A stretch of DNA of 64,000 nucleotides from Orychophragmus violaceus (taxonomy: Eukaryota; Streptophyta; Magnoliopsida; Brassicales; Brassicaceae). Shown one piece after another: positions 22,861-35,663 of the stretch. The DNA is taken from NCBI GenBank assembly GCA_030180135.1, contig CM058234.1, positions 31,530,766-31,594,765 of the forward strand, given 5' to 3'. The notes below the pieces were generated by a model. It was not told the DNA's origin and searched no databases. It was given only the letters and a program-made list of their open reading frames with translations. Each line of letters begins with the position of its first letter. Within the stretch, counting starts at the first letter, position 1. The position numbers were made by a program, and so were the translations under genes.

Positions 22861-24095
22861 TTAACATACATTCATTACTTTTATAAAATATGAACATGCG
22901 TTCATATTAATTGTCTTTGCACTCATGAACGTTCATAAGATCTCAATATATATTTTCATAACTCATATCTCATGATATATTTTGGTAACTCAGATCTCAG
23001 GATATATTTTCATAATAACTGTTACATAGTCCGTCTAGGTATTCTATGTCATTTTAAGCTCACATGTCATGATATATTTTCATAACCACATAACATACAT
23101 TCATACTCACTGTACACAAGCAAGATACGTTCATACATTCAGTATAACAAATATCTTATCCCAAGTCACATAAAAATTATTTTACAATATTTCTGCCATG
23201 AAAAAAAATATCTTATCTATCTTAGTGTGTTTGTTGTTTCTTCAACTACAACGAAACTTAACCAACAAAACCAACGAAAATCAGAAATAATCAAAACCAA
23301 AAAATAAAAATCGGAAAAGTCAAAATCAAAACAAAATCTTATTTGATCATTTAATGCAACTCGGAATCCTTGTTTTTGTAATGAGTTTGACAATATATTC
23401 CTCCACCTGAATTTAATTCTCAACCTTCATCTTCAACAAACTATAAAAGAGATAAAATTAGATCTATTTTAATGATGAACTGAGTTCTTGAATTAACTCA
23501 CTAATCATGTTTTAAATACACATAATAACCCTAGTTAAATTTAATGAAGTGGAGAGCTTGGCGAGACAAAAATATATCTAATGGCTACATCACGTCACTA
23601 TACGCCTAATCACTCGCCACAGTAATGGATGAACTGCATGTGGGCTTGTCCACACCATCAGCTCACGCACTTGGATTGGATGGTGAAATACACACGAATG
23701 GCTTAATCGAGTTTCATTATTTTTAGCAGTGAAAAAGTGTTACACAATTTGATATTTGATACGAAGTCAACATTGTTAGTTTGTAAAATGCTATGCCAAA
23801 GAGTGCTAGATTTTCTAGTTTTTTCAATAATTTTTTTCCTATAAAATCATTAAAAATAAATGAAAATTTTAAAATAATTTTTTTTTTAACATGTATTAAT
23901 AAATTTGAGGTGGATAAATAAAATATTTTCATTGGATGTTGCAGTTTTTTCATTAGATAATGTGTCATCTTTAGAATTGTTTAAAATGCTGATGTTGTGT
24001 CATCTTCTTTATAGATATTCTCTGTTACGGTGTTGATTTTCTCTCTCATTTGTAAAATGCTGATTTTCTTTGCAACTGTGATCACGTTTGCGATA
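22861..24095. other. AT-rich stretch without genes; short local repeats at 22945-23060
   Basis: Near 22945-23060 about three copies of a 30-bp motif around CTCATATCTCATGATATATTTTCATAA occur. The rest, including the minus-strand open frames at 23217-23423 and 23723-23968, shows no recognisable coding sequence. Confidence 0.5.
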
Positions 24096-24629
24096 TCTAT
24101 TATATTAAAACAGGAAGGTTTTAAAAAACTAACCTTACCTTGACGTGTTATTTACAGGACATACCATTAGAAATTAGGAGTAATTAAATAGATTCATTAA
24201 GGGTAATAATGTAAAACTAAATTTTAATTAATTAATCATAATATCTTGCAATATCTTTCATTACTTTAAATATAAATGTATATTTTCTTTTTTTATTATA
24301 CAAAATCTAACAAAATATCTTTTTAATCCATTTTATTTTTAATTAACTAATTAATTTCGTAATTATATTATATATTTATATTTAATCAATAATGATAAGT
24401 ATAATTAAATGAATTGATACATATTTATGTTTATAAATTATAAAATAAATATAAAATTTATAGAAATCTTTTTAAAAATAAAAAAGAATATATAACCCAT
24501 TACTTTTTATCAAATATACACATAAAAAATATATGTAATATACTTCATTTTTAAAAAAGTGAATTCTATAAAAATATTCAAATTACTATTACCTAAACAA
24601 TAATTTATATTAAAAATTAAGCTAAAATA

Positions 24630-24680
<51 letters not shown>

Positions 24681-25149
24681 AATTTGCTAAAAACGTAAAA
24701 TATCAACAATAAGTAAGTATTTATATTATTCAAATACATAATTATCGGGTTAATTAATGATTATACTAAAACAATTTTTTAGCGGGTTGTTTTATACTTT
24801 TTATCATTTGAATACTATAAAAATATACAACTTATTATTAATTAAGCTTTAATCTATAAAATAAAAAATTTAAAACTAAATATGAATATATATATATATA
24901 TTATTTTATATGATACAACTCATATTAGAACTTATAATGTGAATCGTTATTTTAATCTTTTTATCTTTACGATATCTCCTCCCAAATAATACAAAATTCA
25001 TTTTTTTAAACATAAATTATTAACTCACATTTTATAATATGGGTTAAATAATTATAAATAAAATTATATTGCATAAATAAATAAAAAATTAATAACAACA
25101 AAATAGCTAAAATTTTAAAATTGTAAAGAAAACGCAGATCAAAATCTAG
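24096..25149 (+). mobile_element. Non-autonomous Helitron
   Basis: Begins TCTATTATATTAAAACAG after an A and ends AACGCAGATCAAAATCTAG before a T. This fits Helitron rules: 5' TC, 3' CTAG, insertion between A and T, no target duplication, and termini of the ATREP type common in Brassicaceae. 1054 bp, very AT-rich, with no coding capacity. The usual 3' hairpin is eroded; compare the better preserved one in the Helitron at 26124-28119. Confidence 0.75.
24643..24678. repeat. (AT)n microsatellite
   Basis: Run of alternating A and T inside the first Helitron. Confidence 0.9.
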
Positions 25150-25327
25150 TACTTATTAATTTCTATGCAGCGGAACATCCCTTGAGGCTAGTTGAATCTA
25201 TCGTTCGTGAATATGGTTATTAATGATAGCTTTTCCATTAGAACAATCATTGACATTGGACCTCAGCCTACTCAACATATTTATTAGAATATCTCGATTA
25301 AAAATTTCTGAATTCTCACAATAATAA

Positions 25328-25368
<41 letters not shown>

Positions 25369-26123
25369 TTGAAAAGGAAGATATTATGAAGAGAAATTTT
25401 CATTTAAAAATCTCACTTATCACTAATTTAGTAGCTTTATTATTTTTAAATTTACTTTTAACTAAATCATAAAATATACTATAAATATTATTATTTTGTT
25501 AATTAAAAACTTCTTAAACTTTCAATAGATTATGATCATTATGAAATAAGTAAGTCTACTACACCAACTATTTCTCGTCTTTATTATTTATAATTTTAAA
25601 AATAAATATTTAAATAATAATAAAATAAAAGTCATTTATTAAATTATTTAACTTAATTTCATTTAATAATTATGATTAATATGTAACTACAAAAAATAAA
25701 TATAAAGAAAATAGAAACATGAAACAAAATTGTTAAAGTATGCTGTTGTAATTTTTTAAAATAAAATATTTGTAATGAATCAAATTTGAGTAAATGTTGA
25801 GAATTGATGTGGAAAAAAGAAAAAAACTGATGTAGAATCATGTCGGACCTATCAATCAAAATAATTTTTTTGAAAGAATTCACTAAAATACATGAACTCT
25901 ACACCTATTATAATTTCAACCAATACACTACAATAATTTTTTGTTTTATGATGCCCCTAAATATATTATATATATGTTAGCCAGGACCAGCTATGGGTTG
26001 AGAATTGGAAAATAAAAAAATAGGTGTGAAAGATAAAACAAATATGTATATTTTATAAAACATCTTATGAAGTCATTGGTTCGGCATTCAACCTCTACCA
26101 AATTCCAACGAATTTAAAACAAA
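25150..26123. other. AT-rich spacer between two Helitrons, with (AAT)n at 25311-25368
   Basis: No recognisable gene. It contains a trinucleotide AAT/ATA repeat. The minus-strand open frame at 25659-25883 is low-complexity. Confidence 0.55.
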
Positions 26124-27568
26124 CTAGATTTTGATCTGCGTTAAAGAGACGCGGATTGTTGTTATTTTAATATTTTTTATTTTAAATTTATATTTTTATA
26201 AAATAAATTTAATAACTATTTAATGCAATATATATTAAGTGAAAATGATGATATGGTATTAAATGTGAGATTTTTTTTCTTCATATTGCTTTATTTTAAC
26301 TTTAATATTCTTAACTCATTGTTATTTTTAGTAGATGCTTAGCTAACCTTATTGATGTGTAAACATTTGTGTATTTTATTTGATAATTTTTAATTTAAGT
26401 TAATTTTAACTTAGTTCAACCCATTATTTCATTGCTAATAGTCTAAAAATTGCTAAAATCAATTGAATTTAGTTAATATATATTTTAAACATCTCTTCTA
26501 ATAGTCAAAATTTATTTTAAATAGTATGGATAATTGAAATCGTTTTAACTTTTTAACCCAGCTTAAGTTATATTTTTAACTCATCTTAAGTTATATTTTA
26601 TTTGATAATTTTTTATTTAAGTTAATTATTACTTATTTCAACCCATTATTTCATTGCTAAAAAGTTGCTAAAATCAATAATTTTGTATAATCTTTGTATA
26701 GAATGTAGCTTTAGTAATATAAGATGTTATATTTGATCTGCTATGTTTTCGATTTAATTATTTATATATAACTGCTTGTTTCAAGTAGTATAGTTTTAAC
26801 ATGTGAATATAAATTTATTTTTAACTCATCTTCTAGTAGTCAAAAATTATTTTTAATCGTATGGATAATTGAAATTGGTTAATTTTTTATTTGAGTTAAT
26901 TTTAACTTAGTTCAATCCGAGTAATATAAGTTGTTACATTTGGTCTCCTAGGTTTTCGATTTAATTATATATATTTATAATTTTTTGATTTAAATAGTAT
27001 ATTTTTAACATGTGAATATGAATTTATAAAAAATTAATAATTTACAAAATTAAGAATATATCAATTAAAATGGGTTAAATCATTTTCTAAATTTCTTCCA
27101 ATGAACATAAATCTTTTAAAGTTTTTTATAATCAAAATAAATTAATCTATATTTCAACCATTCTTATAATAGTCTAAGTATTTTGAAAATTGATAAAACA
27201 ATCTTTTAAAAACTGTCATCGTAAAAACATCAACGGTGATTAAACTCATCATATCTTCCAATAATATAAATATTGAATAATTTAAATATTTTATTAAACT
27301 AAAAATATATCAACTGAAATTAGTTAATATATTTTTTAACCCGTCTTCTAGTAATCAAAATTTATTTTTAATAATATAGATAACTGAAATCGGTTAATCT
27401 ATTTTAATTTTGTTTTATGTTTTGTGATGGTCTAAATATAAAGATTGTATGTTAATTTAATAGATAAAAATATAATTAAAATTATTTTCAATTAATTTTA
27501 ATAATAATATGAATTCAGTAATTTTTTTTCTTAAATTAAGTAGTTAAAAATATTTTTCTAAAATTTTG

Positions 27569-27612
<44 letters not shown>

Positions 27613-28119
27613 GAATAAGATACTAAAAGATATTGTGCAAATTGTGAAAATATATTTTGAATAAAATAATAAATAGATAATATTTTTGTAAAAATATAAT
27701 TAAAATTGTTTTATAATAATTTTAATAATAAATTCGAAATTAATATTTATTTTTAGTAAATTTCAAAATAATAAATTCACATGTTATATATATAATATAC
27801 TCTCTAATTTTAAAATATAAGTATATTTTTTAATCTTTAAATACAAAAATATATTTTTACCATAAGTATTATCTAATTTCGAAATATTTTCTAATTTTTA
27901 ATTTGTTTTTAAAATAAAAATATATTAAAAATATTATGAATATATTTTTGAAAAAATTATTAATTAGATATTATTTCGTATGGGCCACAAATAGTCTAAA
28001 ATCTAATAATTATAAAATACCTGAAACTCAAAAATCATTAAATGCAATAGTATAAAGTCTAATATAACACATGACTAAAAGTAATTTTCTAAAAGAATCA
28101 CATGTTTTAATAATATAGA
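26124..28119 (-). mobile_element. Non-autonomous Helitron, minus strand
   Basis: On the minus strand it begins TCTATATTATTAAAACATG after an A (28118-28119) and ends with a hairpin (ATCCGCGT, loop, ACGCAGAT; one mismatch) followed by CAAAATCTAG at 26124 before a T. 1996 bp, AT-rich, no helicase or Rep coding. Its 3' terminus matches that of the Helitron at 24096-25149, so the two belong to one family. Its 5' half is duplicated at 29556-30498. Confidence 0.75.
27574..27609. repeat. (TA)n microsatellite, length-variable between duplicate copies
   Basis: The run is clearly longer here than at the matching place in the duplicate copy (near 29966-29988). Confidence 0.85.
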
Positions 28120-28164
28120 TAATTGAAATTTCCATCGTATCATTTTGGTTTTAGCTCGGTTCTC

Positions 28165-28671
28165 TTTTTTTTTTATAACATCAGCTTTTATTAATTAATT
28201 GGAGACAACATAATCACGATGTATAGTGTTGAACATAAACAGACGAACATTGTAGTGAAAATATAATCTAAGTTCTTAGGAATTGGTTTCTTGGCTAGTA
28301 AGTCAACAACAATGTTATTTCCCAACCAGCCCAAAAAAATCAAACATCTTCAAATTTCTATTCCCATGCTCTTACTTCTCGGATTCAGCGATCGTCCATC
28401 GAGTAGGCTGACAAGATTCTTATTGTCTCCTTCAAACATAACTTTTCTATAGCCTCTTGCCCATCAATTTTGCATAGCTATAATTGGTGAGTGGAATTCA
28501 CTTTCCAAGGTATTCATAACTTTTCTTCCTTTTGCTTGTGCCCTTCCAAGATATCATCCATTTTCATCATGAAGGATCCAGACAGATTCTGCTGGTATTG
28601 TATTGTTTACAAATAATCTATCAAAGTTGCATTTTACCCATTCCTTTGGTGGTTGCTGCCATGTATGTTTT
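28165..28671 (-). pseudogene. LINE 3' end with RNase H-like (RVT_3) domain, copy 1
   Basis: Minus-strand 3' end of an L1-type LINE ORF2. From 28671 downward it reads WQQPPKEWVKCNF, then AESVWILHDENG and RAQAKGRKVMNTLESEF, typical of the plant RVT_3 RNase H domain. The poly(A) tail appears as a T run at 28165-28174. Stops interrupt it. At 28671 it is fused directly to Gypsy sequence. It is a duplicate of the LINE end at 30544-30960 plus 43738 onward. Confidence 0.8.
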
Positions 28672-29560
28672 CTCCATGAGCTTTACGGATCAGCAGGTCT
28701 CTCATCGACCCTTGTGGGATGCACAAACATTTTCCTCGGAACAGGAACCCATTGTGGTTATAGAACATCCCCTTAGTTCCATGCTGACATTCCTGAAAAG
28801 TTACACCAAAATACGGGTCAGATTCATAATCATTTTTAATCAACTTAGCCCCAAAACTTTGGCTTCCATGGTGATGATCAGCGCGTATCTCCTGGATAGT
28901 GCGTCGGCCTCAACGTTCTTCTTTCCCTTCTTGTACTTGAAAATGTACGGAAAGGTTTCCACGAACTCGAGCCACTTAGCATGTCTTCTCTTCACGGTCG
29001 TCTGTCCTCTCAGATGTTTTAGAGTCTCGTGGTCGGTGTGTATGAAAAATCCTTGGCCAACAGATAGTGCTGCCACATCTCCAAAGGTCGCACAAGGCAT
29101 ACAGCTCCTTGTCGTATGTTGGGTAGTTGAGTGTGGCCCCATTTAACTTCTCACTGAAGTAGACTACGGGTCATCATCTTTGTGTCAGTATAGCTCCAAT
29201 ACCTAAAAATGATGCATCACATTCAATTTCAAAAGTTTGGTCAAAGTTAGGTAACACCAAAATGGGCGCATGGGTCAGGAGGTCCTTGAGCTTCTGGAAT
29301 GCAGCCTCATGTGCGGATCCCCACTTGAACGGGACGTCCTTCTTGATCACGGCTGTGAGTGGTGTGGCCACAGTGCTGAAATCATTCACGAACCGGCGGT
29401 AGAAACTGGCCAGTCCATGAAAACTCCTAACATGGTTGATGCTGGTCGGGGTCTACCATTCTTTGATCGCCTTGACCTTCTCATGGTCCACATGTAAATC
29501 CTGTGAACTCACAACAATACCTAAAAATACAAGCTTATCAGTGCATAATGTGCACTTCTT
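28672..29560 (-). pseudogene. Gypsy pol fragment (RT end, RNase H, zinc-finger start)
   Basis: Minus-strand Gypsy pieces: MNDFSTVATPLTAVIKKDVPFKW and DQTFEIECDASFLGIGA (start of RNase H) at 29174-29389, then HTDHETLKHLRGQ..KRRHAKWLEF..GKKNVEADALSRR at 28840-29142, then YESDPYFGVTFQEC. It is almost identical to 55839-56985 of element G but lacks the 258-bp duplication there. Both ends are abrupt: LINE sequence at 28671 and mid-Helitron sequence at 29561. Confidence 0.85.
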
Positions 29561-30498
29561 ATAATAGTCTAAGTATTTTGAAAATTGATAAAACAATCTT
29601 TTAAAAACTTTCATCGTAAAAACATCAGATTAAACTCATCATATCTTCCAATAATATAAATATTGAATAATTTAAATATTTTATTAAACTAAGAATATAT
29701 CAACTGAAATTAGTTAATATATTTTTTTTAACCCGTCTTCTAGTAATCAAAATTTATTTTTAATAATATTGATAACTGAAATCGGTTAATCTATTTTAAT
29801 TTTGTTTTATGTTTTGTGATGGTCTAAATATAAAGATTGTATGTTAATTTAATAGATAAAAATATAATTAAAATTATTTTCAATTAATTTTAATAATAAT
29901 ATGAATTAAGTAATTTTTTTTCTTAAATTAAGTAGTTAAAAATATTTTTCTAAAATTTTGCTATAATATATATATATATATATATATTAAGAATAAGATA
30001 CTAAAAGATATTGTGCAAATTGTGAAAATATATTTTGAATAAAATAATAAATAGATAATATTTTTGTAAAAATATAATTAAAATTGTTTTATAATAATTT
30101 TAATAATAAATTCGAAATTAATATTTATTTTTAGTAAATTTCAAAATAATAAATTCACATGTTATATATATAATATATTCTCTAATTTTAAAATATAAGT
30201 ATATTTTTTAATCTTTAAATACAAAAATATATTTTTACCATAAGTATTATCTAATTTCGAAATGTTTTCTAATTTTGAATTTATTTTTAAAATAAAAATA
30301 TATTAAAAATATTATGAATATATTTTTGAAAAAAATTATTAATTAGATATTATTTCGTATGGGCCACAAATAGTCCAAAATCTAATAATTATAAAATACC
30401 TGAAACCCAAAAATCATTAAATACAATAGTATAAACTCTAATATAACACATGACTAAAAGTTATTTTCTAAAAAAATCACATGTTTTAATAATATAGA
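29556..30498 (-). mobile_element. Duplicate 5' half of the second Helitron
   Basis: Near-identical to 27171-28119, starting abruptly at TTCTTATAATAGTC and ending at the Helitron 5' terminus (TC on the minus strand at 30497-30498). The 3' half is absent, so it was copied as part of a larger block and is not an independent insertion. Confidence 0.85.
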
Positions 30499-30543
30499 TA
30501 ATTGAAATTTCCATCATATCATTTTGGTTTTAGCTCGGTTCTC

Positions 30544-30960
30544 TTTTTTTTTTTTATAACATCAGCTTTTATTAATTAATTGGAGACAACATAATCATGA
30601 TGTATAGTGTTGAACATAAACAGACGAACTGAACATAGTAGTGAAAATATAATCTAAGTTCTTAGGAATTGGTTTCTTGGCTAGTAAGTCAACAACAATG
30701 TTATTTCCCAACCAGCCCAAAAAAATCAAACATCTTCAAATTTCTATTCCCATGCTCTTACTTCTCGGATTCAGCGATCGTCCATTGAGTAGGCTGACAA
30801 GATTCTTATTGTCTCCTTGAAACATAACTTTTCTATAGCCTCTTGCCCATCAATTTTTCATAGCTATAATTGGTGAGTGGATTCACTTTCTAAGGCATTC
30901 ATAACTTTTCTTCCTTTTGCTTGTGCGCTTCCAAGATATCATCCATTTTCATCATGGATC
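30544..30960 (-). pseudogene. LINE 3' end, copy 2 (left of Copia F)
   Basis: Poly(A) tail as a T run at 30544-30555, then the same RVT_3 3' coding end as at 28165-28671. It is cut by Copia F at 30960 and resumes at 43738 after it. Confidence 0.85.
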
Positions 30961-31342
30961 TATTGATCATGAGATAAATATTGAGTCTGAACTTGATGTG
31001 TCACCGACGGTGTCGGCGACATAGACGCTGAAGAAGATTCTGAACTTCATGTGTCATTGATGGTGTCGGCGACATGGTTTCTGTCAAAAGGCTATACAGA
31101 TCTGCCACTCTCCTTATGACCGTTGCTAGCTGTCTTTTCTCCTTTTCTACTTATTCTTTGTTTATTCTCTGTGTTGCCCTAGTTGTATAGCATATATATA
31201 TACTCTTGTAAACACTTATGATACTTTAACTTTGGGATTTTATTCTTCCCTAAAGCTTAATCTCTCTTGTTCTTGCTCTCTCAAAACTCTTCTAATCTTC
31301 CATTCTCACTTAATTGTTCTTTCATACTCTGAAATTCTTACA
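30961..31342 (+). repeat. 5' LTR of F
   Basis: TATTGATCATGAG ... ATTCTTACA, with a TATA-rich run near 31190-31204 as likely promoter. Confidence 0.88.
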
Positions 31343-31354
31343 TGGTATCAGAGC
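31343..31354 (+). other. Primer binding site of F
   Basis: TGGTATCAGAGC directly after the LTR, complementary to initiator tRNA-Met. Confidence 0.93.
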
Positions 31355-31647
31355 ATTGATCTTGATTCTACTATACTCTTTTGATTCTCTCTTGTCTCTC
31401 TTTCAAAATTCTCCAAAACTTTCAATTTCTCACCATTTCTTAAAACGCCCACCAAGTGTTCGACGAAATTCCCAAAGCTATTAAGTTCCTAAACTTAATT
31501 TCTTTCCGCAAATCCTTCATCTTTTTACCTTTCAAAATCTCTGTTCTTGAAAGATTTGTTCCTTCAAATCTGTTCGAATTTTTTCCTCTCTCTTTGAGTT
31601 GTTTTTGTGCCTGATATTCCCTCCTAAGGTACTAACTAAGTTTAACC

Positions 31648-34600
31648 ATGGAGAACTCAGAGCATATATTCATTCCAGTGACCCCTAAAGGGGGTAAATT
31701 ACTTGTTATGGGCAAAAATGGTGAAATATGCCCTTGGTGGATGTGGGTTATGGAAGTATGTCAGTGATGAAGCTCCAACCCAGCTGGTCCAAGATGTGGA
31801 GAAGTGGATTCGAGAAGACCAGAAGGTTCTGTTCATTCTCCAAACTTCACTTGAAGCTTCAATATTGGAAGCTTATTCATATTGTGAAACTGCAAGAGAG
31901 TTGTGGACTACTCTTCAGAAGCTATTTGGAAATATTTCAAATCTCAGTAGGCTATTAACAGTCTCAGCCATAAAGAGTTATCATGTGCGGTTCATTGAGG
32001 AACAAGGAAATTCTTTGGTGTCTTCTCAACATGATTTTCTGAGGAATTCAGATATATATGCCCTCATTGATGCCTTGAAAGCATCTAAAGATTCTGGTAA
32101 CGTGTCTGGTAAACCTCTCCATGCACCTACTATCTCTAAGCCATTGATTATAGACTCTGGAGCATCTCATCACATGATTAGTGACTCAAAACTGATCACT
32201 AATGTTGAACCGGCTTTAGGGAATGTAGTGATAGCAAATAGAGATAGAATACCAGTAAAGGTTGTAGGGAATCTTTGGTTGTTTGACAAGAAATCAAAAG
32301 CCTTCTATATGCCTAGCTTTACATCGAACTTGCTATCTGTGAAAAAGGCAACCACTGATTTAAACTGCAATGTCATATTCATTCCTGATGATGTTCAATT
32401 TCAGGATATTGAGACTAGCAAGGTACTTGGGAAAGGAGTAAGTAAAGATGGCCTTTATGTTCTAGATAGCATTAAGCCGTCGTCTGATTTCTGTTCTGAG
32501 GCTCCTAACTCATTCCTTGCTACTGCTGATATTGTTATTTGGCATGCTAGACTTGGACACCCTCATTCAAGAGCTTTAAGTTTGTTATTGCCTAGAGTCT
32601 CATTTGCAAATGATGATTGTGAAGCTTGCATCCTTGGAAAACATTGCAAGTATGTGTTTCCTAAGTCTTCAACCATTTATGAGAAGTGCTTTGATCTTGT
32701 TCATTCTGATGTATGGACTGCTCCTTGCGTGTCTAGAGATAGTCATAAGTACTTTGTGACCTTTATTGATGAGAAATCCAAGTATACTTGGTTAACCTTG
32801 ATCCAAACAAGGGATAGGGTGTTGGAAGCATTCACCAACTTTCAGAACTATGTGACAAACAATTTCAATGCCAAGATCAAGATCTTCAGATCAGACAACG
32901 GTGAAGAATATACTAGCCACGCTTTCAAACATCATCTAGCCAAACATGGAATCATTCATCAAACCAGCTGTCCTTACACTCCCCAACAAAATGGAGTTTC
33001 TGAAAGGAAGAATATGCACTTAATGGAGGTAGCAAGGTCTATGATGTTCTACACAAATGTTCCAAAAAGGTTTTGGGGAGATTCTGTTATGACAGCTTGC
33101 TATCTGATCAACAGAACACCTACCAAGGTTCTGCATGATCAATCACCATTTCAGGTATTAAACAAAACCAAACCCTCAATTAATCACTTACGGGTGTTTG
33201 GGTGTATGTGTTTTGTTTTGGTACCAGGAGAACAAAGGGACAAGCTCGATGCAAAAAGCACAAAGGCAATGTTCATTGGTTACTCTACAACTCAGAAAGG
33301 CTACAAGTGTTATGTACCTGAAACCAGGAAGATCTTGGTATCCAGGGATGTTAAGTTTGTGGAATCAAAAGGCTATTATGTTGAGAAGAGTTGGGATAGT
33401 CTGAAGGATCTATCCAATAATCCATCTGATCGTGCCACAAACTTGAGGATCATTTTGGAAAACCTTGGAATCAGTCAACCAACCTGTGATTTGATCAGTC
33501 AACCAAGGCAAAAACAGCAAGATCAGAAGGCAAACACTCCTGAGGAACCTTTAGTTGTTGCTGATGATACCCACCTTGATCATGAGGGGGACAATGAAGA
33601 ATCACAATCTCAACAAGATAATTCTGCCATTCATGATCAAGGAGGAGAAGTGGAACAAGAATTGGAGTCTGATCATGAGGAAAGAGAGGCTGATCAACCA
33701 GTTCAAATGGAGTCTGATCATGAGGAAAGAGAGGCTAATCAACCGGTTGAAACCTTTAGGAGAAGTACGAGGGTTAAGAAGGACCCATCTGAATGGAGAA
33801 AGAAGGATTTCATCTACTATAACAGTCAGGCTGTTGCACATCCAATCCAAGCAACATGCACTCTTGCTCACTTTCCAACAGAACATAAAGTCTTCATGGG
33901 AGCTCTTGATGCTGATTGGGTCCCTAAGACATATGAAGAGGCTAAAGACATCAAGGTGTGGATGGATGCTGTGATTGATGAGAAAAAGTCTATGGATAGG
34001 AATCACACTTGGAATGTGGAGTCATTACCAAAGGGAAAGAAAGTTGTTAGCTCCAAGTGGGTATTCACAATCAAGTATAAGAGCAATGGGGATATAGAGA
34101 GGTATAAGGCAAGGCTGGTTGCGAGAGGATTCACTCAAACTTATGGAGAAGACAACACTGATACCTTTGCACCAGTAGCTAAGCTTCACACTGTGAGAGT
34201 CACTCTCTCCTTGGCTACCAACCTTTCATGGGATCTATGGCAGATGAATGTCAAAAATGCTTTCTTACAAGGAGAACTTGAAGAAGAAGTGTACATGACA
34301 CCACCACCAGGTCTTGAACATCTTTGCAAACCAGGTGAAGCTCTGAGGCTGAGAAGAGCGATCTATGGTCTGAAGCAGTCACCAAGAGCTTGGTATCACA
34401 AGCTAAGCCACACTCTTATGGAACATGGGTTCAGGAAATCTCAATCTGACCATACCTTGTTCACTCTTCAAAGCTCTTTAGGCGTGGTTGTGGTACTGAT
34501 ATATGTGGATGATCTTATCATTACTGGAAGTGATAAAGAAGGAATTAAATCCACCAAAGCCTTCCTCAATAGTTCATTTGACATCAAGGATCTTGGTGAG

Positions 34601-35013
34601 TTGAAATACTTCTTGGGAATTGAAGTTTGCAGATTTCAGGATGGGCTGTTTCTATCTCAAAGAAAGTATGTGAAGGACTTGTTGACAGAAACAAGAATGC
34701 AAGATAGCAAGATAGCTAAGACTCCTCTTGAAGATGGCTACCAAGTCAAAAGAAAGGGGGAGAAATCGGATAATGATAAGTTCAGGGATGTGTCTTTATA
34801 CAGAAGAATGGTTGGGAAGCTCATCTACCTTACTCTCACTAGACCAGATCTTTGCTTTGTTGTGAATCAAGTAAGCCAACACATGCAAACACCTACTGTC
34901 TACCATTGGAGCATGATAGAAAGGATACTCAGATATCTCAAGGGCTCCCAAGGACAAGGCATTTGGATGGGTAAGAATGATAACATTGAGATTGTTGGAT
35001 ATTGTGATGCAGA
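31648..35013 (+). pseudogene. Copia Gag-Pol (element F), first part, defective
   Basis: ATG 31648 starts MENSEHIFIPVTPKGGK; a small indel near 31697 shifts the frame, which then stays open from 31703 to the D insertion. Gag is shortened: after the N-terminal capsid part it jumps to the protease region with no CCHC zinc knuckle. Then come protease (IDSGASHHM), integrase zinc site (WHARLGHPHS), integrase core (HSDVW, FRSDNGEEY, NGVSERKN), RT (KARLVARGF, YVDDLIITG) and the start of RNase H (YCDAD). RT motif A reads QMNVKNAFL: the catalytic Asp is Asn (codon 34247-34249, consistent with G-to-A). The frame then runs into D's LTR and stops at 35059, so the last residues of that open frame are not F protein. 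Confidence 0.85.
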
Positions 35014-35650
35014 TGTTGGAATTGTGTCCAGTAATCTCGGTACTGTCTCTAGAAAGTAAGAGTATGTCAATGATCAGACATAAGTCATATAATACTGGGG
35101 GTCATGATGGCTTGCTAGAGTCCGCTCATGATCTATAAGTCTTGGACTTATTGCCTTTATTATATGATCCCATATGGGTCACATGCCTAAGCTAACGGGA
35201 AAATACGAAGGAACGGTTTAGCAGAAGTACGGTAAAAGTGCTAGGCATTTACGGTACTTGGAGAGACTAAAGGGCCTGATTAAATCCAAGGGATTTAATC
35301 AGAACTGAGAATTGGGCCCAAAAGCCCATGAGAACTAAAGGGAGTTTTAATGAATAAAACTTGACCTAAAGCTCTCTAATTTTTCTCAGCTTCTGCGCCT
35401 CCCTCCTCTCTCTCTGCGCCTCTCTCTCAGCTGGTCTAGCAGCCAAATTTCCCGGTGTGCGTGTGTGAGCCTTTGGAGGATCCATCTCTTGGTGGTTCTG
35501 CTGATCTCTGACCCTTACCTCCTCTTTCCGCTGCACAAAAAGGTAACAGGTGAGATCCATTATGTTTCTATTCAAGAGAACCTAGATCTGCATGTTTAGT
35601 AGGATGAATCAATCTGAGAATTGAATCAGGAGACACTAAACGATCCAACA
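35014..35650 (+). repeat. 5' LTR of D
   Basis: 637 bp. It contains the U3 inverted-repeat structure (TCATGA..TCATGATC near 35103-35132), here with one arm mismatch. Confidence 0.95.
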
Positions 35651-35651
35651 G

Positions 35652-35663
35652 TGGTATCAGAGC
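35652..35663 (+). other. Primer binding site of D
   Basis: TGGTATCAGAGC one base after the LTR, for initiator tRNA-Met. Confidence 0.95.

Noticed and set aside
35014..35059. C-terminal GIVSSNLGTVSRK of the long F open frame
   Set aside because: These residues are encoded by the 5' LTR of inserted element D, not by F; the F coding sequence resumes at 42795.
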